A DNA stretch of 64,000 nucleotides, taken from the NCBI RefSeq assembly GCF_900107965.1, contig NZ_FNVU01000019.1:62001-126000 (forward strand). Reading direction: 5' to 3'. This stretch comes from Actinacidiphila yanglinensis (GTDB taxonomy: Bacteria > Actinomycetota > Actinomycetes > Streptomycetales > Streptomycetaceae). Positions 43,432 to 52,174 of this stretch are shown here, in pieces. The notes under the pieces were generated by a model. That model was not told where the DNA came from. It was given only the letters and a program-made list of their open reading frames with translations, and made no database searches. Both the position numbers and the translations under genes were made by a program. The stretch's first letter is position 1; each line of letters starts with the position of its first letter.

Positions 43432-44001
43432 TCACACGCCGGGCCCGTCGGACGGCTTCTTCGGGGTGGTACGGCGCGGGGCGGCCGGCTTCTTCTGCGC
43501 GGCCGGACCGTCCTCCTCGGCCTTCGCGGACTGCGGCTTCGGCTTCGTCGTCGGCTCCACGGCCGCGGCGATCCCGACGATCTCGTCGGCCGAATCGCCA
43601 CGCCACTTCGCCATGGCGCCCTTGCCGCGCTCGGCGAGCTCGTCATACGTCTCGCGGGTGCGCACCGCGTACTCGGCGGCGCGGCCCACGCCCTGGAGCG
43701 CGAAGCCCTGCACGGACTCGCCGAGCTTGCGGAAGTCCCGCAGCTCCTTGAGGTCCAGCTCGGAGAACGTCTCGTTGAGCTTGCTCTGGGCGTCCTTCGC
43801 CCCCGTGGTGACGCGCTGCTGCACGTCCTTCGGGTCCGTCGCCCGCAGCTTCTCGAAGCGCTCCGGCGCCTGCTCGCGCAGCTTGTCCAGCAGCCCCGGC
43901 ACCTCCCGCAGCTTCTCGGCAGCCAGGTCCGCGGTGCCCGCGACCGCATACAGCGGGGTCGGGTTGCGCAGGCCCTTCACGATGTCGTCGGTGATCGCCA
44001 T
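43432..44001 (-). CDS. Helical, lysine-rich protein of heparin-binding-hemagglutinin-like type
   Basis: 189 residues from ATG 44001, with AGAGGA upstream. A long amphipathic helical region (about 15-140) starts DDIVKGLRNPTPLYAVAGTADLAAEKL, similar in layout to mycobacterial HbhA. The last 45 residues are Lys/Pro/Ala-rich (KKPAAPRRTTPKKP). There is no signal peptide. The gene family lies next to the HTH gene in Streptomyces from memory; function unknown. Confidence 0.72.
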   Translation of the reverse strand: MAITDDIVKGLRNPTPLYAVAGTADLAAEKLREVPGLLDKLREQAPERFEKLRATDPKDVQQRVTTGAKDAQSKLNETFSELDLKELRDFRKLGESVQGFALQGVGRAAEYAVRTRETYDELAERGKGAMAKWRGDSADEIVGIAAAVEPTTKPKPQSAKAEEDGPAAQKKPAAPRRTTPKKPSDGPGV

Positions 44002-44067
44002 TGGTCCTCTTCTTCCTTCGTTTTCCTTGCTCATGACTCTTGCCCGTCCTGTCGCTCCACGGTCCCG

Positions 44068-44523
44068 CTAGGTCTCGTCGCCGGCCGCCTTCGCGGCCCG
44101 GCCCGCCACGACCGAAGCGGCCGCCTCGTCGCGGTCCGCCTCCCCTGCCGTGTCCGAGCGGTCCTCTCCGGCCTGCGCCGAGGCGTTCTCCTTGCGGAAG
44201 GACTCGTAGATCTGGATCAGCACCTGCTTCTGCCGCTCGTTGATCGACGGGTCGGCCAGAATCGCCGCGGGCACCTCCAACTCGTCGCGCTCCCGCGCAT
44301 CGAGCATTCCGGCCTGCACGTAGAGGGTCTCGGCGGATATCCGCAGCGCCTTGGCCAGCTGCTGCAGGATCTCCGCGCTGGGCTTCCGCAGCCCGCGCTC
44401 GATCTGGCTCAGATACGGGTTCGAGACCCCCGCGGCATCGGCGAGCTGCCGCAGGCTCAACTGCGCACTGCGCCGCTGCTCCCGCAGGAACTCCCCGAGC
44501 TCACCCACCTTCAACGCACCCAT
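44068..44523 (-). CDS. XRE-family HTH regulator
   Basis: 151 residues from ATG 44523 (GTGGGGGG directly upstream). The HTH is textbook: LREQRRSAQLSLRQLADAAG, VSNPYLSQIERGLRKPSAE. The C-terminal half (VPAAILADPSINERQKQVLIQIYESFRKE) is helical and acidic. A perfect palindrome lies 30 bp upstream and is the probable autoregulatory site. It leads the minus-strand set with the HbhA-like and DUF2516 genes, which it may control. Confidence 0.92.
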   Translation of the reverse strand: MGALKVGELGEFLREQRRSAQLSLRQLADAAGVSNPYLSQIERGLRKPSAEILQQLAKALRISAETLYVQAGMLDARERDELEVPAAILADPSINERQKQVLIQIYESFRKENASAQAGEDRSDTAGEADRDEAAASVVAGRAAKAAGDET

Positions 44524-44552
44524 CCCCCCACTCTGCCCCGCCCCGCTAACTT

Positions 44553-44573
44553 TTGCAAGCACCTTGCTTGCAA
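44553..44573. promoter_or_regulatory. Probable operator of the XRE regulator
   Basis: TTGCAAGCA-CCT-TGCTTGCAA: perfect 9-bp arms around 3 nt, 30 bp before the HTH start. It is AT-rich against the local background and is the only such palindrome in the gap. Confidence 0.7.
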
Positions 44574-44685
44574 CTGTTTCCCCCGGGACTGCCGCGCCGC
44601 ATCGGCTGGGCGCGATACGTATGGCGTAGGTGCAGAGGCCCAGGACCGGCAGGAGGGGACCGGTACGGCGTGAGAGCCTCCCGTC

Positions 44686-45099
44686 GTGGCTACAGAAACC
44701 GAGGTGGGAGAGCTGTTGCGCCGGCGCGGCTGGCGGACGGCATTCACGGTCGCCGACAGGGTGAACGCGTGGGCCGCCCTGGTGAGCGTCATCGAGCGTG
44801 GCTACGGCGACGACATCTACGAGTACATCAACGATCTGTACTGCCGGAACTGGCTGTACGAGGCATGGCTCCTGCTGGACGAGCACCTCGTGCAGCTCTG
44901 GACCCCGCGGATCAAAGCTCTGGACGACCGGTTCGAGGCCGCGACCGTCGACGACGACGGCCAAGCACTCGACCGGTTCCACAGCCGGTCCGACCCCGGC
45001 CTGTGGTGGTGGCGGCGACACCCCCGCATCCTCACCGGAGACCTCGGGCGTTCGCTTCGCTCGGCCGGTGCGATCGGCACCGACCCCGGCACGGCATGA
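44686..45099 (+). CDS. Conserved hypothetical protein
   Basis: 137 residues from GTG 44686. The protein is soluble, rich in aromatic residues (EYINDLYCRNWLYEAWLLLDEH; DPGLWWWRRHP), and has no signal or membrane segment. I know no function; it resembles short Streptomyces hypotheticals. Composition and third-position GC are normal. It is divergent from the HTH regulator and convergent with the DUF6228 gene. Confidence 0.65.
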   Translation: MATETEVGELLRRRGWRTAFTVADRVNAWAALVSVIERGYGDDIYEYINDLYCRNWLYEAWLLLDEHLVQLWTPRIKALDDRFEAATVDDDGQALDRFHSRSDPGLWWWRRHPRILTGDLGRSLRSAGAIGTDPGTA

Positions 45100-45156
45100 C
45101 CCTCGGCCTCGCCGGTCCCGGAACAGCTCTGCGGAGGAAGGCCGGGTAGCGGCCGC

Positions 45157-45603
45157 TCATTCCGCGAGGAAGTGCCGGATGTCGGCCGCGAGGGACGCCA
45201 GTTGCTCCCCCGCCTCCAACCAGGTGGTCACCGAGGCGTTCCAGCCGCCGGCCGCATCCGGCCAGGGGCGCAGGGTCCAGGTCAGGCCGATGTGGCCGCC
45301 GGAGCCGAACCTGGCTGAGACAGCCAGGTCCCGGTCATCGGTCTGCCAGGTCCGCTCGCCCTTCCACCCCCGAAAATCCGCGACCAGCTCGTCCAGAAAT
45401 GTCGCGAGGTCACGGTCCCAGGACCAGGTCACCACTTCGCCGACGCGAGCGGTCAGCCCGGGAGCCCATGCCTCGACGGCATCGTGCACGGAGTCCTGGT
45501 CGAAGCTGAACCGGTCGCAGAACCGCACACCGACCGACGGGTTGTCCTGGCAGCGGAGGAACACGCCTGAGTCGTCGTCGATGTGGCCGTCCGAGGGGGT
45601 CAT
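45157..45603 (-). CDS. DUF6228-like protein
   Basis: 148 residues from ATG 45603. Family-like marks are FLDELVADFRGWKGERTWQT and GGHIGLTWTLRPWP, then VTTWLEAGEQLASLAAD. From memory this is the DUF6228 family, common in Streptomyces accessory regions and sometimes beside contact-toxin genes; function unknown. No good ribosome site was seen for the chosen start, so it may be a few codons off. Confidence 0.7.
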   Translation of the reverse strand: MTPSDGHIDDDSGVFLRCQDNPSVGVRFCDRFSFDQDSVHDAVEAWAPGLTARVGEVVTWSWDRDLATFLDELVADFRGWKGERTWQTDDRDLAVSARFGSGGHIGLTWTLRPWPDAAGGWNASVTTWLEAGEQLASLAADIRHFLAE

Positions 45604-45809
45604 GCACCACACGCCAGGCAGGCGTCCTGGCCGACGGCACCGGGATTCTCTCCCTCCCGGCCCCCACGTGGGGATGCCAGCATGGGGCGCGGGCTGCGGG
45701 TCGGGCGGGGACCGGCGGGAGGGCGGAACAGGGTGCTTGACCTTCACCTTGGGGGAAGCCACAGCATCGGTGGGGCCGGGCGACGGGCCCGGTACGAGGA
45801 GGGAACGGC

Positions 45810-46928
45810 ATGGGGTTGCTGACCATCGGGGCGTTCGCGAGGGCCTCCCGGCTCTCGCCGAAGGCGCTGCGTCTCTACGACGAGCTGGGCCTGCTGGCGC
45901 CGGCCCGGGTCGACCCGGTGACCGGCTACCGCCACTACGCACCGGAACAACTGGAACAGGCCCGGCTGGTCGCCTGGCTCCGGCGGCTGGGGATGCCCCT
46001 GGCCCGGATCCAGCTCGTCTGCGCGCTCGACGCGGGCGCGGCCGGCCGGGAGATCCGCGCGTACTGGGCCCAGGTCGAGGCCGACACCGCCGCACGGCGG
46101 GACCTGGCCACCTTCCTCGTCGACCACCTCTCCAGGAAGGACCCCGCCATGTCCTCGACCACCGGCCCGCTGGCCATCCGCTACTCCGCCCTCTCCGACC
46201 GGGGCCTGGTCCGCGCGAGCAACCAGGACACCGCCTACGCCGGCTCCCGGCTGCTCGCCGTGGCCGACGGCTACGGCGGCGCGGGCGCTCCCGCGAGCGC
46301 CGCCGCCGTCGAAGCGCTGAAGCACCTCGAAAGCGGCGACGTCCCGGCGGGGAACCTCCTGGATCTGCTGGAGGACGCCGTCGAGCTGGCCGGGCACGCC
46401 GTGCACGGCGCCGCCGACGCAGGATCGTCGCCCGAGGCCGGCACCACGCTCACCGCGATGCTGTGGACCGGCTCCCACCTGGCCCTCGTCCACATCGGCG
46501 ACTCCCGCGTCCACCTGCTGCGCGACGGGGAGTTGTTCCAGATCACCCACGACCACACCATGGTGCAGGCGATGGTCGACGAGGGACGCCTCAGCCCGGA
46601 GGAGGCCGCCTCCCACCCGCAACGCTCGCTGCTGGTCCGCGCCTTGGGCGGCGGCGCCGACAGCACACCCGAACTCCGGCTGCAGGACGCCCTGCCCGGG
46701 GACCGGTACCTGCTCTGCTCCGACGGCCTGTCCACCGTGGTGCCCCCGGCGGAGATCCGCCGGGTGCTGAGCGAGGTCGAACAACCCGCGCAGGCCGTCC
46801 GCGACCTCATCGCCCTGGCGAACGGGTCCGGCGGCCCGGACAACGTCAGCTGCGTGGTCGCCGACGTCGTTCCCGCCCCCGCGGGACCGGTCGCCGCCGC
46901 AGAGCCGGCCGCGGCGTCCGGCCGGTAA
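45810..46928 (+). CDS. MerR-type DNA-binding domain fused to a PP2C protein phosphatase
   Basis: 372 residues from ATG 45810 (GAGGAGGGAA upstream). The MerR domain is residues 1-100: LTIGAFARASRLSPKALRLYDELGL, then YRHYAPEQLEQARL and a coiled-coil helix. PP2C follows from about 120 with all metal and fold motifs: RASNQD, VADGYGG, GTTLTAML, HIGDSRVHLLRDG, LLCSDGL and GGPDNVS. An in-frame ATG at 46149 (Met114) with AGGAAGG eight bases upstream sits exactly between the domains and could make a free phosphatase. The usual MerR ligand domain is replaced by the enzyme. No kinase gene is adjacent. Confidence 0.92.
   Translation: MGLLTIGAFARASRLSPKALRLYDELGLLAPARVDPVTGYRHYAPEQLEQARLVAWLRRLGMPLARIQLVCALDAGAAGREIRAYWAQVEADTAARRDLATFLVDHLSRKDPAMSSTTGPLAIRYSALSDRGLVRASNQDTAYAGSRLLAVADGYGGAGAPASAAAVEALKHLESGDVPAGNLLDLLEDAVELAGHAVHGAADAGSSPEAGTTLTAMLWTGSHLALVHIGDSRVHLLRDGELFQITHDHTMVQAMVDEGRLSPEEAASHPQRSLLVRALGGGADSTPELRLQDALPGDRYLLCSDGLSTVVPPAEIRRVLSEVEQPAQAVRDLIALANGSGGPDNVSCVVADVVPAPAGPVAAAEPAAASGR
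46134..46151 (+). promoter_or_regulatory. Internal ribosome-binding site and start codon at domain junction
   Basis: AGGAAGG (46134-46140), 8-nt spacer, ATG 46149-46151, in frame with the PP2C domain. The spacing and strength are better than for many true starts in this window. Confidence 0.5.
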
Positions 46929-46961
46929 GGGTCCCCGGCCGGAGGCGCCGTGGCGGCCCGC

Positions 46962-47828
46962 CTACCGGGCGAGCTCGGCGGGGTCGTCCAGCCGCGTCAG
47001 CTTGCTCGGGTTCCTGACCACGTAGATCCGCGTGATCAGCCCGTCCTCCACCACAACGCTCACCGCCGACGGCTCGCCGTCGAACTCGAGCCGGCCGGCG
47101 GGCTCCCCGTTGAGCCAGACGCCCGTCGTGTCGAACCCGGCCACCACCTGGCTCGCCCGCGCGAGCAACGGCACGACGAGCGCGGCACCCAGGACCGGGG
47201 CCAGCGCGGCGGCCACCACCCCGCCGCCGTCGGCGATCATGACCACGTCCGGCGCCATCACCTCCATCAGCTCCTGCAGGTGCCCGGTCCGCAGCGCGGC
47301 CAGGAACCGCCCCACCACTTCCTGCTGCTCCGACCGGCTCACCCGCACCCGCGGCCGCCGGGCCGCGACGTGCTCGCGCGCCCGGCGGGCGATCTGCCGT
47401 GCGGCGGCCGGGGACTTGCCGACGGTCGCGGCGATCTCCCCGTACGGCATCTCGAAGACCTCGCGCAGCACGAACACCGCCCGCTCCGTGGGCCCGAGCG
47501 TCTCCAGCACGGTCAGCATCGCGATCGAGACGCTCTCCGCGAGTTCGACGTCCTCGGCGATGTCGGGGCTGGTCAGCAGCGGTTCGGGCAGCCACTCCCC
47601 CACGTACTCCTCGCGGCTGCGGGACAGCGTGCGCAGCCGGTTGAGGGCCTGCCGGGTGACGATCCGCACGAGGTACGCGCGGGGGTCGCGCACCTGCGCG
47701 CGGTCGACGCCGTCCCACCGCAGCCAGGACTCCTGCAGCACGTCCTCCGCGTCGGCCGCGGAGCCGAGCATCTCGTAGGCGACCGTGAACAGCAGGCTGC
47801 GGTGGGCGACGAACGGATCCGCGGTCAT
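46962..47828 (-). CDS. ECF41-group sigma factor (SigJ-like)
   Basis: 288 residues from ATG 47828, overlapping the upstream stop as ATGA. Region 2 is LLFTVAYEMLGSAADAEDVLQESWLRW; region 4 is LGPTERAVFVLREVFEMPYG. A SnoaL-like C-terminal domain follows with the two ECF41 marks: IADGGG (DGGGK-type) and NPSKL (NPDKL-type), which in that group regulate the sigma factor itself in place of an anti-sigma. It pairs with a carboxymuconolactone decarboxylase gene, the classic ECF41 target. Confidence 0.94.
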   Translation of the reverse strand: MTADPFVAHRSLLFTVAYEMLGSAADAEDVLQESWLRWDGVDRAQVRDPRAYLVRIVTRQALNRLRTLSRSREEYVGEWLPEPLLTSPDIAEDVELAESVSIAMLTVLETLGPTERAVFVLREVFEMPYGEIAATVGKSPAAARQIARRAREHVAARRPRVRVSRSEQQEVVGRFLAALRTGHLQELMEVMAPDVVMIADGGGVVAAALAPVLGAALVVPLLARASQVVAGFDTTGVWLNGEPAGRLEFDGEPSAVSVVVEDGLITRIYVVRNPSKLTRLDDPAELAR

Positions 47829-48403
47829 ACGGCCGACGCCACGCCGGAGTTCCCGACGCCGGGGGCCGGGACCGCGCACGCGGCGGAGAAGCCCTGCGAC
47901 TCGATGCCGAGCGCCGTGTTGGCCCGAGTGGCCATGTTGGCGAAGGAGACGAACGCGGTGAGCTCGACCAGCGCCGCCGGACCGAGCCGGTCGAGCAGCC
48001 TCGCGGACAGCTCGTCGGTGACGGTCGGCGGCGTGCTCGTCATGGCCTCGGCGTACTCCAGCACGTCCCGCTCCAGCGGTGCGAAGACGTCCGACTCCCG
48101 CCAGCGCGGCACCTCGACGGCCTTGGCCATGTCCAGGTTCTGGTTCTGCGCGTGGAAGAAGCCGTAGTCCAGGCACCAGCTGCAGCCGACCTGCGCCGCG
48201 ACGGCCATGTGCGCGAAGGACTTGAGGCTCTCGTCGACCGCGTCCCACCCGCCCACCTTGCCTCCGAACTCCAGGTTGGACAGCGCGACCGCGGGGCTGT
48301 TCCACAGCACCGCCACGTTGTCGGGCACGACGCCGAACTGCTCGATCATCATCTTCCTGAGCTCGGTGTCGGTGACTTCCGCCTGCTGGACGCGTACGGA
48401 CAT
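47825..48403 (-). CDS. Carboxymuconolactone decarboxylase / AhpD-like protein
   Basis: 192 residues. The AhpD-type redox motif CSWC is followed by the catalytic-type His three residues on the C side (CLDYGFFHAQN). The family includes alkylhydroperoxidases; here the role is probably peroxide or electrophile defence. It lies first in the transcript with the ECF41 sigma gene and has an ECF41-like promoter 60 bp upstream. ATG 48403 follows a GAGGAGG-type site. Confidence 0.88.
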   Translation of the reverse strand: MSVRVQQAEVTDTELRKMMIEQFGVVPDNVAVLWNSPAVALSNLEFGGKVGGWDAVDESLKSFAHMAVAAQVGCSWCLDYGFFHAQNQNLDMAKAVEVPRWRESDVFAPLERDVLEYAEAMTSTPPTVTDELSARLLDRLGPAALVELTAFVSFANMATRANTALGIESQGFSAACAVPAPGVGNSGVASAV

Positions 48404-48441
48404 GGTGTCCTCCTCGTAGGTGTGTACGTGTGCGGCATGAA

Positions 48442-48468
48442 GACACCGACGGGCGGGCGGGTGTGACA
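48442..48468 (-). promoter_or_regulatory. Candidate ECF41-dependent promoter
   Basis: On the minus strand TGTCACA (48468-48462), 16-nt spacer, TGTC (48445-48442). ECF41 promoters are described as TGTCACA with CGTC about 16 bp on; the -10 here differs at one base. It directs the CMD and sigma genes, implying autoregulation. Confidence 0.7.
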
Positions 48469-48500
48469 GTCCCGCCGCGTTCGAGGCGGCGGCCCGGGTC

Positions 48501-49019
48501 TCAACGGCGGGTGGCGGCTTCCGCGTCCTTCTTCGGCCCGTCCGCTTCCGCGCCGGCGGCCGGTCCGGCTCCGGTTGCCCCGTCGGCGGGTCCGGCGGCC
48601 GATCCGGTGGCGGGTCCGGCGGCCGGTCCGTTCCTCAACGGCCGCGTGCGGATCTTGTCCAGACAGGCCGGAATCGCCGCCTCCGGGTCGTGCGGGCGGG
48701 CCCGGTACGCGCTCGGGCTCTCGCCGACCAGCTCGGTGAAGCGCGAGCTGAACGACCCCAGCGAGGTGCAGCCGACCGCGAAGCAGACGTCCGTCACGCT
48801 CAGGTCGCCGCGCCGCAGCAGCGCCTTGGCCCGTTCGATCCGCCGGGTCATCAGGTAGCTGTACGGGGTCTCCCCGAAGGCGGCGCGGAAGCTGCGCGAG
48901 AAGTGCCCGGGTGACATGAGGGCGATACGGGCCAGCGCCGGGACGTCGAGAGGCCGCGCGTAGTCGCGGTCCATCGCGTCCCGGGCGCGGCGCAGCCGCA
49001 CGAGGTCCTCAAGCGTCAC
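48501..49019 (-). CDS. AraC-family regulator with repetitive C-terminal tail
   Basis: 172 residues. The two HTH motifs occupy nearly the whole N-terminal 105 residues (LARIALMSPGHFSRSFRAAF; VTDVCFAVGCTSLGSFSSRF), so there is no ligand domain. The last 45 residues are a low-complexity Ala/Gly/Pro repeat (GPATGSAAGPADGATG). The short form may sense through partners. It lies upstream of the CMD gene on the same strand but with its own start; it may regulate the oxidoreductive genes nearby. Confidence 0.86.
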   Translation of the reverse strand: MTLEDLVRLRRARDAMDRDYARPLDVPALARIALMSPGHFSRSFRAAFGETPYSYLMTRRIERAKALLRRGDLSVTDVCFAVGCTSLGSFSSRFTELVGESPSAYRARPHDPEAAIPACLDKIRTRPLRNGPAAGPATGSAAGPADGATGAGPAAGAEADGPKKDAEAATRR

Positions 49020-49052
49020 GTTCTCAGGCTAACCCGGGCATCCGGGCCGCTG

Positions 49053-49985
49053 TCAGCCCGAAGGCCGGGTCTCCCGGGCAGGGGCCGGGCCCGGTCCGGT
49101 GAGGAGTGCCTCGGCGTACCTGCGGAAGGCGGTGACCAGGCGGCCGCGGTCGCCGGCGCGGGTGGCCAGCACCACCTGGCTCGGCTCGACGCCTTCGAGC
49201 GGCACCGTGGTGAGGTCGGGGCGCAGGCCGATCGTGCCGGAGCCGACCGGCACGATCGCCACCGCCTGCCCCGCCGCGATGAATTCGATCTTGTCCTCGA
49301 CGCCGTCGACGAGGGGACCGCCGGGGGCCGGGCTGCCGTCGGGCCGGGGGTCGACGCGCCAGAAGGCGTTCCAGGCCGGGTCGGTGGCGCGCGGCATGGG
49401 CTCTCCGGCGATGTCGTCGAGGGTCGCGGACGCGCGCCCGGCCAGGCGGTGGTCGTGCGGCAGCAGCAGGACGCGGGGCTCGTCGTGGAGCACCGTCACG
49501 TGCAGCCCGGCGGTCGCGAACGGCAGCCGGGTCACCACCGCGTCGACCCGGTGGTCGAGCAGGGCCGCGCGGGCGTCGTTCCAGGGCAGATGGAGGGTGT
49601 GCACGTCGGCGTCGGGGTGCTTGCGGCGCAGCTCGCGCACCGCGGGGGTGACGATGATGTTCGTGATGTAGCCGACGGTGACGCGGCTGGGCTCGGCGGC
49701 GGAGCGGGCCCGCGCGGCGGCCTCCGAGCCGGAGCGCAGCAGCGCCGTCGCGAGCGGGAGGAAGACCTCGCCGGCGGCGGTCAGCCGGCTGCCCTGCGGG
49801 GTGCGGTCCAGCAGCCGGGCCCCGACCTGCTCCTCCAGCCGGCCGATCTGCCGGCTCAGCGACGACTGGGTGAGGTGCAGCGCGGCGGCGGCCCGCCCGA
49901 AGTGCCGGTGCTCGGCGACGGCCGTGAAGGAGCGTACGAGCCGCAGGTCGAGGTCCTCGCGCGGCGCCGGCCGGTCCGTCGTCAT
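49053..49985 (-). CDS. LysR-family regulator
   Basis: 310 residues from ATG 49985. The HTH is LRLVRSFTAVAEHRHFGRAA, then LTQSSLSRQIGRLEEQVGARL; the effector domain starts VTVGYITNIIVTPAVREL. It is divergent from the saccharopine-dehydrogenase-like gene at 50171 and likely controls it. The inducer is unknown. In the 186-bp gap no clean T-N11-A dyad was chosen. Confidence 0.9.
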   Translation of the reverse strand: MTTDRPAPREDLDLRLVRSFTAVAEHRHFGRAAAALHLTQSSLSRQIGRLEEQVGARLLDRTPQGSRLTAAGEVFLPLATALLRSGSEAAARARSAAEPSRVTVGYITNIIVTPAVRELRRKHPDADVHTLHLPWNDARAALLDHRVDAVVTRLPFATAGLHVTVLHDEPRVLLLPHDHRLAGRASATLDDIAGEPMPRATDPAWNAFWRVDPRPDGSPAPGGPLVDGVEDKIEFIAAGQAVAIVPVGSGTIGLRPDLTTVPLEGVEPSQVVLATRAGDRGRLVTAFRRYAEALLTGPGPAPARETRPSG

Positions 49986-50170
49986 GACTTCAGCGTAGCG
50001 CCCGAACGGCACCCGGCTGGCTGTCGATGCACGCCATGAGCTGGGGTGATGCGGGAATCGGTATGCGACTCCCGAAACAATCACCGGACCGGCCGGGCCG
50101 GGCTCGCGCAAGGTGGCAGCGCGGGGCCCGGCAGCGTCCCGAGAGGCCGAACGAGTGAACGAGCGGAGCG

Positions 50171-51313
50171 ATGGACGAGATCTGGATCCTGGGGGCGACC
50201 GGCCGGTCCGGCCGGGCGATCGCCACCCGGCTGGCGCTGGCGAACGTCCCGCTGACCCTGGTGGGACGTGACTCCGCCGGCCTGGACGAGCTGGCCGGAA
50301 CGCTCGGCGGCGCGCCGCGCACCATCGTGCTGGACCCGGCCGGCGCCGCGCGGGCCCGCGCGGGTGGTGCGGGTGGTGCGGGGGCCGCCCGGCGTGCCGT
50401 CGCCGGGTTCGCCGCGCGGATCGCGGCCGAGCGGCCCGCCGTCGTGGTCAACACGATCGGCCCCTTCACGGAGACGGCACCGGTAATCGCCCGCGCCTGC
50501 CCGCCGGGCACCCACTACGTCGACCTCGCCAACGAACTCCCCGCGGTCACCGGCCTGCTCGGAATGCACGACGAGGCCGTCGCCGACGGCCGCTGCCTGG
50601 TGACCGGCGCGGGCTTCGGGGTGCTGGCGACCGAGAGTGTCGTGCTGGCGCTGTGCGCGGGCCGGCCGGCGCCGGCGCGGGTACGGGTCGACGCGCTCGC
50701 GGCGGTCGCGAACAAGCCCGGTCGGCTCGGCACGGCGCTCGCGGCGAGCATCGTCGACGCCGTCGCGGTCGGCGGGCGGCGCTACGAGCGGGGCCGGCTC
50801 GTCCGCGCCCGGCTGGCCGGCGACTTCGAGCGGTTCGCGCTGCCCGACGACTCGACCGCGCACAGCGCGAGCGGCCCGTCCGGCGAGCTGGAGGCGGCCC
50901 ACCGGGCGAGCGGGGCACCCTGGGTCGTCGCGGCGTCCGGCGCGATGCCGGCCGGGCGCGCGGTCCGCGCCGTGCTCCCCGCAACCGCGGTCCTGCTGGC
51001 CTGGCGCCCGTTCGGCAACGCCGTGAAGCGCCGTCTGGCCCGGGTCCGCGTCACGGCGGGCGAGCGGAGCAGGGAGTTCTCCTGGGCGCGTGCCCGGGTG
51101 GAGGACGCCGACGGTGGTGTCCGGGAGGGCTGGCTGCGGGCGGGTGAGGCGCTGGACTTCACCGCCTCGGCGGCCGCGGAGGTCGCCGCCCGGCTCGCCC
51201 GGTCCGAGGGGCGGCCCGGGGCGTACACCCCCGGCGCGCTCTTCGGTCCCGATCTCGCGGTGGCGGCGGGAGGCACGCTCCTCGTCGACGGCGCCGCGGC
51301 GGGGACGTCCTGA
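50171..51313 (+). CDS. Saccharopine dehydrogenase-like / trans-acting enoyl reductase-family protein
   Basis: 380 residues from ATG 50171. An N-terminal Rossmann motif (WILGATGRSGRAIATRLA) and the second-domain segment VNTIGPFTETAPVIARAC, then GTHYVDLANE are typical of the saccharopine-dehydrogenase NAD(P) family, which includes enoyl reductases of lipid synthesis. The reaction cannot be assigned. The gene is divergent from a LysR regulator, suggesting inducible control. Confidence 0.82.
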   Translation: MDEIWILGATGRSGRAIATRLALANVPLTLVGRDSAGLDELAGTLGGAPRTIVLDPAGAARARAGGAGGAGAARRAVAGFAARIAAERPAVVVNTIGPFTETAPVIARACPPGTHYVDLANELPAVTGLLGMHDEAVADGRCLVTGAGFGVLATESVVLALCAGRPAPARVRVDALAAVANKPGRLGTALAASIVDAVAVGGRRYERGRLVRARLAGDFERFALPDDSTAHSASGPSGELEAAHRASGAPWVVAASGAMPAGRAVRAVLPATAVLLAWRPFGNAVKRRLARVRVTAGERSREFSWARARVEDADGGVREGWLRAGEALDFTASAAAEVAARLARSEGRPGAYTPGALFGPDLAVAAGGTLLVDGAAAGTS

Positions 51314-51348
51314 CGGCACCGCGGCCGGGACGCCCCGAGAGCGACGGC

Positions 51349-52089
51349 TCAGTCGCCGTCCGCCAACTCCGCCAGCAGCGGGGCGAGTCGGGCAGCGGTG
51401 GCGGGGTCGGCGTGCGCGATCTCCGCGGTGGCGGCTTCGAGGGTGGCGTCAAGGGCGCGCCGGAGTTCGGCGGGGGCGAGGTCACGGACGAGGGTGGCGG
51501 CGAGCGGGGCGGTCAGGTCGCCGGGGAGGAGATGGGCCCCCTTGGCGTGGGCGGTGGGCAGCCCGAGGCGCAGGCAGGCAAGGGTGAGGATGTGCTCGCG
51601 CATGGCGCCGATCCAGTGCTCGGCCTGCCAGAGGTGGCCGCGGGCCAGGCAGACGCGCACGTGCAGGGCGTGGTGCCACAGCAGCCCGGTGAGGGTGCGC
51701 GGATCGGGTTCCCCGTAGGGCCGCAGCGGCTGCGAACGGCCGAAGAGCAAGCGCCAGTTGGGGCCGCGCGGGCCGAACTCGGCCTCGGGCGCGAAGGTGA
51801 TGTCGGCCTCCAGCCAGCCGGGCAGCAGGAACACCCGCACGGTGCCGGCGCCGACCGGCAGGTCCCAGTGGTGCAGGGCGCCGAGTTCGCCGTGCAGCCA
51901 GTCCGTCCAGCGCGCCAGCACAGCCGCGAGGTCGCCGCGTACGGCCAGCACCAGGTCGGTGTCCGACCAGCGGTCGCCCGCGCCGGCGGCGTACGAACCG
52001 GTGAAGGCGGCGCCCACCACGGCGCCGTCCGTCTCGGCGCGCGCGACCAGGCGCTCCCGCAGCCGGTCGCGCTCCTCGACCGTGAACAT
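51349..52089 (-). CDS. Nucleotidyltransferase-domain protein (aminoglycoside adenylyltransferase-like)
   Basis: 246 residues from ATG 52089 (GGAGGGAG six bases upstream). The minimal nucleotidyltransferase motif is TGSYAAGAGDRWSDTDLVL, with the later acidic residue in EADITFAPE. The helical C-terminal half resembles substrate-binding domains of ANT-type and MNT enzymes. A resistance or toxin-neutralising role is possible; no partner HEPN gene is adjacent. It is convergent with the gene at 50171. Confidence 0.8.
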   Translation of the reverse strand: MFTVEERDRLRERLVARAETDGAVVGAAFTGSYAAGAGDRWSDTDLVLAVRGDLAAVLARWTDWLHGELGALHHWDLPVGAGTVRVFLLPGWLEADITFAPEAEFGPRGPNWRLLFGRSQPLRPYGEPDPRTLTGLLWHHALHVRVCLARGHLWQAEHWIGAMREHILTLACLRLGLPTAHAKGAHLLPGDLTAPLAATLVRDLAPAELRRALDATLEAATAEIAHADPATAARLAPLLAELADGD

Positions 52090-52174
52090 CGCGCGCTCCC
52101 TCCGACGGCGGATGAGGATGCTACGGCATCGGTCCGGCGCCGGATGTCGGAGGCGGCCACTAGGGTCCACCGCC

